A stretch of DNA of 64,000 bases from Kitasatospora gansuensis (GTDB taxonomy: Bacteria; Actinomycetota; Actinomycetes; Streptomycetales; Streptomycetaceae), in assembly GCF_014203705.1 (NCBI RefSeq), contig NZ_JACHJR010000001.1, forward strand, positions 4,712,001 through 4,776,000, written 5' to 3'. Below, one piece after another: positions 15,196-29,039 of the stretch. A program made the position numbers and the translations under genes. Every line of letters starts with the position of its first letter. Position 1 is the first letter of the stretch. Below the pieces are notes generated by a model. The model saw nothing but the letters and a program-made list of their open reading frames with translations, had not been told where the DNA came from and did not search any database.

Positions 15196-16020
15196 GTGAC
15201 GGCAGGTCAGCGGTCGGCGGCCGCGGCGATCGCCGTGCTGCTGCTCACGGGCGTGGCGGGCTGCGGCAGCGGGTCGGAGCCCCGGCCCACCCCGACCCCG
15301 ACCCCCAGCGCCACACCGACCGGCCTGCCCAGCCCCACCGACCGGTCGCCGCAGGGCGTGCTGCTCTCCGCCCAGCTGGCGATGAGCACCGCCCGCCGGG
15401 CCGAGTTCAGCTACCGGCTCGCCGGTGACCAGGCCGGCGGAGTGCTGTTCTGGGCGCCGAAGACGGTGCTGAAGGTCAAGTACCCGGACACCGCCGAGCA
15501 GCTGATCGTGCTGGACACCACCGCCTACCGGGGCGGCGACCCGGCCACCGCCGAGCGCACCGGCGGCCGGCACTGGGAGAAGTTCACCGCGCCGGGCGGC
15601 CAGCGGGAGATCCCGTACGCCGGGCTGGTCGACCGGATCAACCCGATGGTGGCGCTGACCGCCGCGGTCGCCGCCGAGAGCCCGCAGCTGGTCGGCGAGG
15701 AGGAGCTGGGCGAGGCCACCGTCCAGCACTACCGGGTGACCGTCGGGGTGGACCGGTACGTGGTGGCGCAGACCCAGCTGTCCGCCACCCGGCAGCAGGC
15801 CCTGCAGGCCGCGCTCGGCGCTGGCGGGGTGCACCAGCTCACCCTGGACCTGTGGCTGAACGACAAGGACCAGCTGGTCCAGCTCCGCCGCAGCGGTGGG
15901 GGCGGCCCCGACGACACGGTGACCTACAAGGGCTTCGGTGGCCCGCTCTCGGTGCAGGCCCCGGCCGAGAGCGACACCGTGGACACGGCCGGCCGGAGTC
16001 TGCCGCCGCTCGCCTCCTGA
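15196..16020 (+). CDS. Secreted lipoprotein, paralog of the upstream gene
   Basis: 274 residues from a GTG at 15196, chosen because CAGGGGGA lies 6 bases upstream; an ATG at 15154 adds 14 arginine-rich residues and has no clear site. Signal peptide with lipobox VAGC, a T/P-rich linker, then GGRHWEKFT, LVDRINPMVAL, VGEEELGEATVQHYRVTV and LDLWLNDKDQLVQLRR. The last motif parallels LDLWINGRNELVQLR of the previous protein, so the two are tandem duplicates that have diverged. Outer-face lipid-anchored protein of unknown ligand; probably cotranscribed with the first, 49 bases apart. Confidence 0.7.
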   Translation: MTAGQRSAAAAIAVLLLTGVAGCGSGSEPRPTPTPTPSATPTGLPSPTDRSPQGVLLSAQLAMSTARRAEFSYRLAGDQAGGVLFWAPKTVLKVKYPDTAEQLIVLDTTAYRGGDPATAERTGGRHWEKFTAPGGQREIPYAGLVDRINPMVALTAAVAAESPQLVGEEELGEATVQHYRVTVGVDRYVVAQTQLSATRQQALQAALGAGGVHQLTLDLWLNDKDQLVQLRRSGGGGPDDTVTYKGFGGPLSVQAPAESDTVDTAGRSLPPLAS

Positions 16021-16025
16021 CGGAT

Positions 16026-16055
16026 TTGGCCGATTCGCACCGGGTCGAGTACGGT
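16026..16055 (+). promoter_or_regulatory. Promoter for rplJ-rplL
   Basis: TTGGCC (16026-16031), an 18-base spacer and TACGGT (16050-16055) just before the L10 leader. Spacing and hexamers fit the main vegetative sigma factor. Confidence 0.6.
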
Positions 16056-16060
16056 GGGGG

Positions 16061-16239
16061 CTGCCAAAGACCGCTGGTTGTCGGCTGCGCCCGTGAGGGT
16101 GCTGACGGCCGAAGGTTCCGCGATTCGTCGCGGACAGCCTGCGCAGGAGTGTTTGGAGCTTGGACTTCCGGTCCGTGCGGCTTGCCGCCTGGATCGTTGA
16201 GGTCATTCAGAGCCCCGTGCGCCTGCGCACCGGGGCTCT
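16061..16239 (+). ncRNA. Ribosomal protein L10 leader (actinobacterial type)
   Basis: The 5' untranslated stretch contains GCCAAAGACCGCTGGTTGT, typical of L10 leaders, followed by paired G/C-rich arms around 16075-16145. A terminal hairpin at 16209-16239 (stem AGAGCCCCG...CGGGGCTCT) resembles the L10-leader terminator arm. L10, or the L10(L12) complex, binds such leaders to repress rplJL. The start and end are approximate. Confidence 0.75.
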
Positions 16240-16341
16240 CACTGTTTCTGCAGAGCTTCCTGGCCGGTGGTTTGAGGCGTTGGATGGTCGACTGTTCGAA
16301 GGTCGGCCTGACTTCGACATCACGGAAGGAGGCGTAAGCCT

Positions 16342-16905
16342 ATGGCAAGGCCCGACAAGGCTGCTGCCGTCGCCGAGCTCACGGACAAGTTCCGTGCCTC
16401 GAACGCGACGCTGCTCACCGAGTACCGCGGTCTCACGGTGAAGCAGGTCAAGACCCTGCGTCGCTCGCTGGGGGACAACGCCCAGTACGCCGTGGTGAAG
16501 AACACGCTGACCAAGATTGCGGCCAATGAGGCCGGGATCTCCGAGCTGGACGACCTGTTCTCGGGTCCGACGGCTGTTGCCTTCGTCACCGGTGACCCGG
16601 TGGAGTCGGCGAAGGCTCTGCGTGACTTCGCCAAGGACAACCCCGCACTCATCATCAAGGGCGGTGTCCTTGACGGTAAGGCGCTGTCCGCCGATGACAT
16701 CAAGAAGCTCGCGGACCTCGAGTCCCGCGAGGTGCTGCTCGCCAAGTTCGCGGGTGCCATGAAGGCCAAGCAGTCCCAGGCTGTTGCGCTCTTCCAGGCT
16801 CTCCCGTCGAAGCTCGTCCGCACCGTGGACGCGCTTCGCGACAAGGTCGAGCAGGGCGGTGCCGGTGCGCCGGCTCCCGCCGCCGAGGACGAGGCCGCCG
16901 AATAA
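16342..16905 (+). CDS. rplJ: 50S ribosomal protein L10
   Basis: 187 residues. MARPDKAAAVAELTDKFRAS start, TEYRGLTVKQVKTLRRSL and NTLTKIAANEAG rRNA-binding region, and a helical C-terminus that carries the L7/L12 dimers. It ends in an A/P/E-rich tail (GAGAPAPAAEDEAAE), common in actinobacteria. ATG at 16342 with GGAAGGAGG upstream. The leader in front suggests autoregulation. Confidence 0.96.
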   Translation: MARPDKAAAVAELTDKFRASNATLLTEYRGLTVKQVKTLRRSLGDNAQYAVVKNTLTKIAANEAGISELDDLFSGPTAVAFVTGDPVESAKALRDFAKDNPALIIKGGVLDGKALSADDIKKLADLESREVLLAKFAGAMKAKQSQAVALFQALPSKLVRTVDALRDKVEQGGAGAPAPAAEDEAAE

Positions 16906-16995
16906 TTCGGCAGGCTCACGCCTCGCTGCGGGCCAGTGCCCGCCCAATCCGTACATCCGGCACCTACCTGCCGATTTAGTGGAAGGACGCCAATC

Positions 16996-17376
16996 ATGGC
17001 GAAGCTGACCCAGGACGAGCTGCTCGCGCAGTTCGAGGAGCTCACCCTCATCGAGCTCGCTGCCTTCGTGAAGGCCTTCGAGGAGAAGTTCGACGTCACC
17101 GCGGCCGCCGCCGTCGTCGCCGGCCCGGCCGGCCCGGCCGTCGTCGCCGAGGCCGCTGAGGAGCAGGACGAGTTCGACGTCATCCTCGACTCGGCCGGCG
17201 ACAAGAAGATCCAGGTCATCAAGGAGGTGCGCGCCCTCACCTCCCTCGGCCTGAAGGAGGCGAAGGACCTCGTTGACGGCACCCCCGCCACCGTCCTGGA
17301 GAAGGTTGCCAAGGACGCTGCCGAGAAGGCCAAGGCCCAGCTCGAGGGCGCCGGCGCCAAGGTCACCGTCAAGTGA
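16996..17376 (+). CDS. rplL: 50S ribosomal protein L7/L12
   Basis: 126 residues. Helical N-terminal dimer domain (LTQDELLAQFEELTLIEL), an alanine/valine hinge (about 34-55) and the C-terminal domain with FDVILDSAGDKKIQVIKEVRA, LGLKEAKDLVDG and the GAKVTVK ending. It recruits elongation and release factors. ATG at 16996 has GGAAGGA 8 bases before it; longer starts are not supported. A strong terminator-like hairpin follows. Confidence 0.97.
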   Translation: MAKLTQDELLAQFEELTLIELAAFVKAFEEKFDVTAAAAVVAGPAGPAVVAEAAEEQDEFDVILDSAGDKKIQVIKEVRALTSLGLKEAKDLVDGTPATVLEKVAKDAAEKAKAQLEGAGAKVTVK

Positions 17377-17403
17377 CCCAGTGCCCCCTCTGAGGGGGCG
17401 CGA

Positions 17404-17446
17404 GGCCGGGCCGATCACCCTTGCGGGTGGTCGGCCCGGCCTTTTT
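17404..17446 (+). terminator. Terminator/attenuator after rplL
   Basis: A 17-bp stem (17404-17420 with 17425-17441, one G-U; core GGCCGGGCCGAT), a 4-base loop TTGC and five T residues. It separates the rplJL unit from rpoBC, so read-through or a separate promoter must supply rpoB. Confidence 0.92.
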
Positions 17447-17833
17447 GCGTACCCGGGCCGGGGCCCGGACCACCCGTACGCCGCGCCAGGTCCACCCGGT
17501 CGGCGGACGGGCGTCACCGGCCTGGCCGACTGTGTACTCGGCCACTGTCGGCCGCTCCCGGTAAGGTGAGCGCAGTCACGGGGGAGGCTCCCACCACGGG
17601 TTCTGTAACGCGGTGGCCTGCCCGGACGATGAACGGTTCGAGGTCCGCACTCCGGTGAGGGCCTTGACGAACTCCAGCGGGCGCGCGATTCTCAAGGCGC
17701 GCCCCATGGGAGGCGAGTCCAACCGGTCGATGTGGTTCCGGATGCATATTCGGCGGCCCCGACGGGAACTGACTCTTCGTGAGGTGCGGTGGCTCGGAGC
17801 GTCCGAGCCGCGGCGGAGCGGTATGAGGGGAGT

Positions 17834-17858
17834 CTCCGATTCGGTCTCCGAATCAGAG
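17834..17858. repeat. Inverted repeat abutting the rpoBC promoter
   Basis: Arms 17834-17844 (CTCCGATTCGG) and 17848-17858 (CCGAATCAGAG) pair at 10 of 11 positions around TCT. The repeat ends one base before the -35 hexamer, the place for an activator or repressor site. No regulator can be named. Confidence 0.7.
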
Positions 17859-17859
17859 C

Positions 17860-17888
17860 TTGTCAGCAGTGTGCCTTTTGGCTACACT
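17860..17888 (+). promoter_or_regulatory. rpoBC promoter
   Basis: TTGTCA (17860-17865), an exact 17-base spacer and TACACT (17883-17888): a near-consensus vegetative promoter about 200 bases before the rpoB start codon. Confidence 0.8.
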
Positions 17889-18095
17889 GTCCCTTTGCGC
17901 TGCCTGTTAGCTGCTCCGTGACTCGTCGCCCGGAGTGTGCGTTGCCCTGAGTGGGCCTGGCACCGCCTCCGCAAAGCGGCTCTGACCTGGGGTTCGAACC
18001 CCGGCTGAGACCCACGGCGCCGGGGGTGGGGTCAGCCCGTCGAGGCCGGCCGGTATGCGCGCAGTGAGCTCCGAGCCCTCGGAAGGACCCCCCTC

Positions 18096-21569
<3,474 letters not shown>

Positions 21570-21577
21570 CGGAGGTT

Positions 21578-21604
21578 GGGCCGGCCACCCCGTGTGGCCG
21601 GCCC
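21578..21604 (+). terminator. Hairpin in the rpoB-rpoC gap
   Basis: A perfect 11-bp stem GGGCCGGCCAC with GTGGCCGGCCC (21578-21588 with 21594-21604), 5-base loop, no T tract. More likely an mRNA-processing or attenuation element than a full terminator, since rpoC has no obvious separate promoter. Confidence 0.55.
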
Positions 21605-21667
21605 GCCCCCAGGCCCCCTCAGACCAGATGAACACCTTTCGACTTACGAAAGAGGGCTTGACGACCA

Positions 21668-25558
<3,891 letters not shown>

Positions 25559-25574
25559 GTCACGGTCACCTGAT

Positions 25575-25612
25575 CGCAGGGCGGTCACCCCACACGGGGT
25601 GGCCGCCCTGCG
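25575..25612 (+). terminator. Terminator after rpoC
   Basis: A 17-bp stem, 25575-25591 with 25596-25612 (core GCAGGGCGG; one G-U), 4-base loop ACAC, 16 bases after the rpoC stop. Confidence 0.88.
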
Positions 25613-25738
25613 GCGTTTCCTCCCCGGGCTCCCTCGGGCGGGGGAGGGGCCAGGACCGCTCCGGGGAGGGATCCGTGGGCGGGGGGTGGGGCGGCAGGAT
25701 TCTCGGGGTCAGCAGGTGTGCAGCGAGGGGAGCTTGTC

Positions 25739-26407
25739 GTGAAGCGGGTACTGGCGGGGTTCGGGGTGGCGGTGGCCGTGGTGGCGGGGGTCACCGGGTG
25801 TGCGGCGCAGGAGGAGCGGGAGGTCGCGTACGGGGTGACCGAGGCGGTGCGGGTGCTGGTGGTGGACGGCGGGACCGGGGACGTCGAGGTGGTCGGGGAA
25901 GGCTCGGAGGTGCGGGTGACGGAGCATCAGTCGTACCGGGGGACGGCGCCGGAGGCGAAGCACCAGGTGGCGGACGGGACGCTGACGCTGTCGTACCGGT
26001 GCCCGGAGGACGACTGTGCGGTGGGCTACCGGGTGCGGGTGCCGGCCGGGACGGTGGTGAAGGTGAAGGCGGGGACCGGGAGCGTACGGCTGACGGGTCT
26101 GACCGCCGAGGTGGAGGCGTCGGCCGGGACCGGCACGATCACGGCGGAGCGGCTGGGCGGGCAGAAGGTGCAGCTGACCGCGGGGACGGGGGACGTGAAG
26201 GCGGGCTTCGCGGTGGCCCCGGCCGACGTCCGGGTGAAGGCGGGGACGGGCAGCGTGCGGGTGACGGTGCCGAAGGGCGAGGAGTACGCGGTGGAGGCGG
26301 CCACCGGCACCGGCAGCGTGGACGTCCAGGTGCCGGTGCGGACCGTGTCGGAGCGGAGGATCGTGGCCCGGGCGGCGACCGGTGACGTCACGGTCAGTGG
26401 TGGCTGA
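25739..26407 (+). CDS. DUF4097-type beta-solenoid lipoprotein
   Basis: 222 residues. GTG at 25739 with GAGGGGA 8 bases upstream. Signal peptide with lipobox VTGC, so lipid-anchored outside the cell. The body is built of imperfect repeats with AGTGSVRLTG, AGTGTITAE, AGTGDVKAG, AGTGSVRVTV, ATGTGSVDVQ and AATGDVTVSG every 15-30 residues, the pattern of DUF4097 putative adhesin solenoids. Two cysteines (CPEDDC) lie near residue 90. It sits about 45 bases before a two-component system gene and may be the sensed or regulated envelope partner, as DUF4097 proteins often are; that link is inferred. Confidence 0.8.
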   Translation: MKRVLAGFGVAVAVVAGVTGCAAQEEREVAYGVTEAVRVLVVDGGTGDVEVVGEGSEVRVTEHQSYRGTAPEAKHQVADGTLTLSYRCPEDDCAVGYRVRVPAGTVVKVKAGTGSVRLTGLTAEVEASAGTGTITAERLGGQKVQLTAGTGDVKAGFAVAPADVRVKAGTGSVRVTVPKGEEYAVEAATGTGSVDVQVPVRTVSERRIVARAATGDVTVSGG

Positions 26408-26453
26408 TCGGGGCCCGGTGCGGCATGATCGACTTCACGGGGGTGGGACGGAC

Positions 26454-27629
26454 GTGGAGCGGATGTCGCGGTGGCAGGCCCGGGCGGCCGGCCTGGGGGA
26501 GCGGGTGCAGGCGCGGTTCGCCGGGGTGAACCCGTACGTGCTGGACGTGCTGCTGGCGCTGGCCGCGATGGCGGTCTCGCTCTGGACGGTCTGGCACGAC
26601 GAACCGGCGTGGTCCTGGTGGGTGTACGTGCTCGCGGTCGCCACGGCGCTGCCGCTGCCGTGGCGGCGGAAGGTGCCGTTCACGGTGTTCTGCCTCAGTG
26701 CGCTGCCCTCGCTGGCGATCGGGCTGTGGGCCCACTCGGCGATGCCGCAACTGCCGCTGGGCATGGTGGTGGTGATCTACACGGTGGCGGACTTCGGCCG
26801 GGAGTGGCAGCGCTGGCTGACCCTGGTCGCGCTGATCGTCGGCAACGTGCTCGGCACCCACTCGGTGAACGGGATGCTGTTCAGTCTGCTCAGCTCGGTC
26901 GGCCCGTTCGTCTTCGGCTCGCTGGTACGGGAGTTGCGCCGGCTGGCCCGGGTGGAGGCGGGCCGGGCGACCGAGGCGGGCCGCCGGGCGGCGGCCGACG
27001 CGGCGCGCGCGGTGGCGGAGGAGCGGGCCCGGATCGCCCGGGAGATGCACGACATCCTGGCGCACGCGGTCTCGTTGATGGTGATCCAGGCCGAGGCCGG
27101 CCCGGTGGTGGTCCGCAGCGATCCGGACCGGGCGATCCGCACCTTCGACACCATCGCCGACTCCGGACGCGACGCGATGGTCCAACTCCGGCGGGTGCTG
27201 GGTGTGTTGAAGGAGCAGGGGGCGGGCCCCGAGCTGGCCCCGCAGCCGACCCTGGCCGAGCTGCCGGCGGTGGTGGAGCGGGTGCGCGAGGCCGGGCTGC
27301 GGGTGGAGCTGACGGTGCAGGAGCTGGGCCCGGCCGACGTCCAGGCGGCCGCGTACCGGATCGTGCAGGAGGCGCTCACCAACACGGTGAAGCACTCCGG
27401 CGCCGACCGGGTCGTGGTGCGGGTGGCGAAGGTGCGGGAGGCGTTGGAGGTCGTGGTCGAGGACAACGGCGCGGGTGTGCCGGTCGCGGTGACGGGGGCC
27501 TGGTCCGGTGGCCGCGGTCTGGTCGGCATCCGGGAGCGGGCCGCCGCCTGCGGTGGCCGGGCGGAGGCCGGGCCGGGTCCCGGTGGCCGCGGTTTCGTGG
27601 TCACGGCCACGCTGCCATGGGGAAGTTGA
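26454..27629 (+). CDS. Membrane sensor histidine kinase (HisKA_3, NarL-partner type)
   Basis: About 391 residues. Six probable N-terminal membrane helices (about 25-165) with little extracellular sequence, then a coiled linker and the HisKA_3 dimerisation domain ARIAREMHDILAHAVSLM with phospho-acceptor H199. The ATPase domain has EALTNTVKHS (N box), VVEDNGAGVP (G1) and GGRGLVGIRERA (G2). The start is uncertain between GTG 26454 and ATG 26463. The next gene, 10 bases later, is its cognate response regulator. Such intramembrane-sensing kinases often respond to envelope stress. Confidence 0.9.
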   Translation: MERMSRWQARAAGLGERVQARFAGVNPYVLDVLLALAAMAVSLWTVWHDEPAWSWWVYVLAVATALPLPWRRKVPFTVFCLSALPSLAIGLWAHSAMPQLPLGMVVVIYTVADFGREWQRWLTLVALIVGNVLGTHSVNGMLFSLLSSVGPFVFGSLVRELRRLARVEAGRATEAGRRAAADAARAVAEERARIAREMHDILAHAVSLMVIQAEAGPVVVRSDPDRAIRTFDTIADSGRDAMVQLRRVLGVLKEQGAGPELAPQPTLAELPAVVERVREAGLRVELTVQELGPADVQAAAYRIVQEALTNTVKHSGADRVVVRVAKVREALEVVVEDNGAGVPVAVTGAWSGGRGLVGIRERAAACGGRAEAGPGPGGRGFVVTATLPWGS

Positions 27630-27639
27630 GAGGGAGCGC

Positions 27640-28314
27640 ATGACGATTCGGGTGGTGGTCGCGGACGACCAGGAGCTGGTCAGGGCCGGGTTCGGGATGA
27701 TCCTGGACGCGCAGCCGGACATCGAGGTGGTGGCCGAGGCGGCGAACGGCGCCGAGGCGGTCGAGGCCGTCCGGGAACACGCCCCGGACGTCCTGCTGCT
27801 GGACGTCCGGATGCCCGTGATGGACGGCCTGGAGGCGGCCCGCCGGGTCTGCGCGGACCACCCGGACACCAAGGTGATCATGCTGACCACCTTCGACGTG
27901 GACGACTATGTCTACGACGCGCTGTACGCGGGCGCGAGCGGCTTCCTGCTCAAGGACGTCCGCCGGGACGATCTCGCCCACGGGGTACGGATGGTGGCCT
28001 CCGGGGAGGCGCTGCTGGCGCCCTCGGTGACCCGTCGGTTGATCGCCGAGTTCGCCGCCCGCAAGAGCACCGGCCCGCAGGCGGTGCGGGCGCCGTCCCG
28101 GCTGCTGGAGCAGCTCACCGGCCGGGAGGCGGAGACCCTGCGGCTGCTGGCCAGGGGGCACTCCAACGCGGAGATCGCGGCCGAACTGGTGGTCAGCGAG
28201 CACACCGTGAAGACGCACGTCTCCAACGTGCTGGCCAAGCTCCGGCTCCGGGACCGGGTGCACGCGGTGGTGTTCGCGTACGAGTCCGGCGCGGTGGTGG
28301 CCGGCGAGGACTGA
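27640..28314 (+). CDS. NarL/FixJ-family response regulator
   Basis: 224 residues. Receiver domain with acidic pocket VVVADDQE, phospho-acceptor D55 (LLLDVRMPVMDG), and K in FLLKDVRRDD. The C-terminal LuxR-type helix-turn-helix is LTGREAETLRLLARGHSNAEIAAELVVSEHTVKTHVSNVL. ATG at 27640 with GAGAGGGAG upstream. Forms a two-component system with the preceding kinase; target genes may include the DUF4097 lipoprotein or the membrane protein downstream. A terminator follows. Confidence 0.94.
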   Translation: MTIRVVVADDQELVRAGFGMILDAQPDIEVVAEAANGAEAVEAVREHAPDVLLLDVRMPVMDGLEAARRVCADHPDTKVIMLTTFDVDDYVYDALYAGASGFLLKDVRRDDLAHGVRMVASGEALLAPSVTRRLIAEFAARKSTGPQAVRAPSRLLEQLTGREAETLRLLARGHSNAEIAAELVVSEHTVKTHVSNVLAKLRLRDRVHAVVFAYESGAVVAGED

Positions 28315-28338
28315 GTCCCGTAGGGGTTCAGCCCTGAC

Positions 28339-28373
28339 AGGTCCCTTCCCCCGCACGGGGGAGGGGACCTTTT
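28339..28373 (+). terminator. Terminator after the response regulator
   Basis: A 14-bp stem (28339-28352 with 28357-28370, one G-U; core CCCTTCCCCC), 4-base loop GCAC, ending in a short T run. Confidence 0.88.
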
Positions 28374-28454
28374 CGCCGGTACGGGCGATCCGGACGGAGG
28401 GCGGCCGGAGCAGGATTCGGGTGTCGAACCGAGCTGCTCCGAAAGGGACTTGAG

Positions 28455-29039
28455 ATGAAGAAGTACCAGCCCGCCCTGGCCGCCCCGCTGCTGATCGGCC
28501 TCTACGGCGCGATCCGGCTGCTGCCCGGCAGCAAGGAGCCCGCCGAGGGCTGGCTGCTCGGGCACGCCGCCCTGCTGGCCGGGCTGCTGCTGTTCGTCCC
28601 GGTGCTGCTGGAGCTGCGCCGCCGGGCGGCCTCGCGGCTGCTGGGCACGGTCGCGCTGGTGGTGGCGGGCACCGGGCTCGCGGCCTCGGTGGGGCAGACG
28701 CTGATCGACCTCTGGGTGGGCGTGGTCGCGGTGGACAAGGCCGACCAGCAGCGGCTGTTCGGGGACATCCAGGACGTGCCCGGGGTGCTGCCGGTCTTCT
28801 ACACGGCGCTGCCGACCCTGTTCTACCTCGGCCTGCTGGTGCTGCTGTGCGCGGCGTTCCGGCAGATCCCGCTGTGGAGCCCGCTGCTGGTGCTGGCCGC
28901 CACCGTGCTGATGGCGACGAACCTGGACCTGATGACGCCGGGCGCGCTGCTCTTCGCCCTGGCGCTCCGTCCGCTGACCGTCCCGGCGGCCGCTCCGGCC
29001 CGGGCGGTGACGCCTCGACGGATCGTCAGCCCGCGCTGA
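28455..29039 (+). CDS. Small integral membrane protein, function unknown
   Basis: 194 residues with about five hydrophobic segments: APLLIGLYGAIRLL, GHAALLAGLLLFVPVLLEL, LLGTVALVVAGTGLAASVG, ALPTLFYLGLLVLLCAAF and LLVLAATVLMATN. ATG at 28455 with AAAGGGA about 8 bases upstream. I do not recognise a family. It starts its own unit after a terminator, and its 3' end overlaps the convergent gene by 14 bases, so both share the same exit region. Confidence 0.75.
   Translation: MKKYQPALAAPLLIGLYGAIRLLPGSKEPAEGWLLGHAALLAGLLLFVPVLLELRRRAASRLLGTVALVVAGTGLAASVGQTLIDLWVGVVAVDKADQQRLFGDIQDVPGVLPVFYTALPTLFYLGLLVLLCAAFRQIPLWSPLLVLAATVLMATNLDLMTPGALLFALALRPLTVPAAAPARAVTPRRIVSPR

Larger units (their letters stand above)
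17447..18095. other. Long gap with rpoBC promoter and leader; no gene seen
   Basis: About 650 bases without a credible coding region. It contains the inverted repeat (17834-17858) and promoter (17860-17888) described separately. The 200-base untranslated leader holds a palindrome GGGGTTCGAACCCC at 17989-18002 that mimics a tRNA T arm but is not part of a cloverleaf. Confidence 0.7.

Noticed and set aside
17986..18004. A tRNA T-arm-like palindrome in the rpoB leader
   Set aside because: The stem and TTCGAAC loop look right, but no acceptor, D or anticodon arm lines up around it; kept only as a note on the leader.
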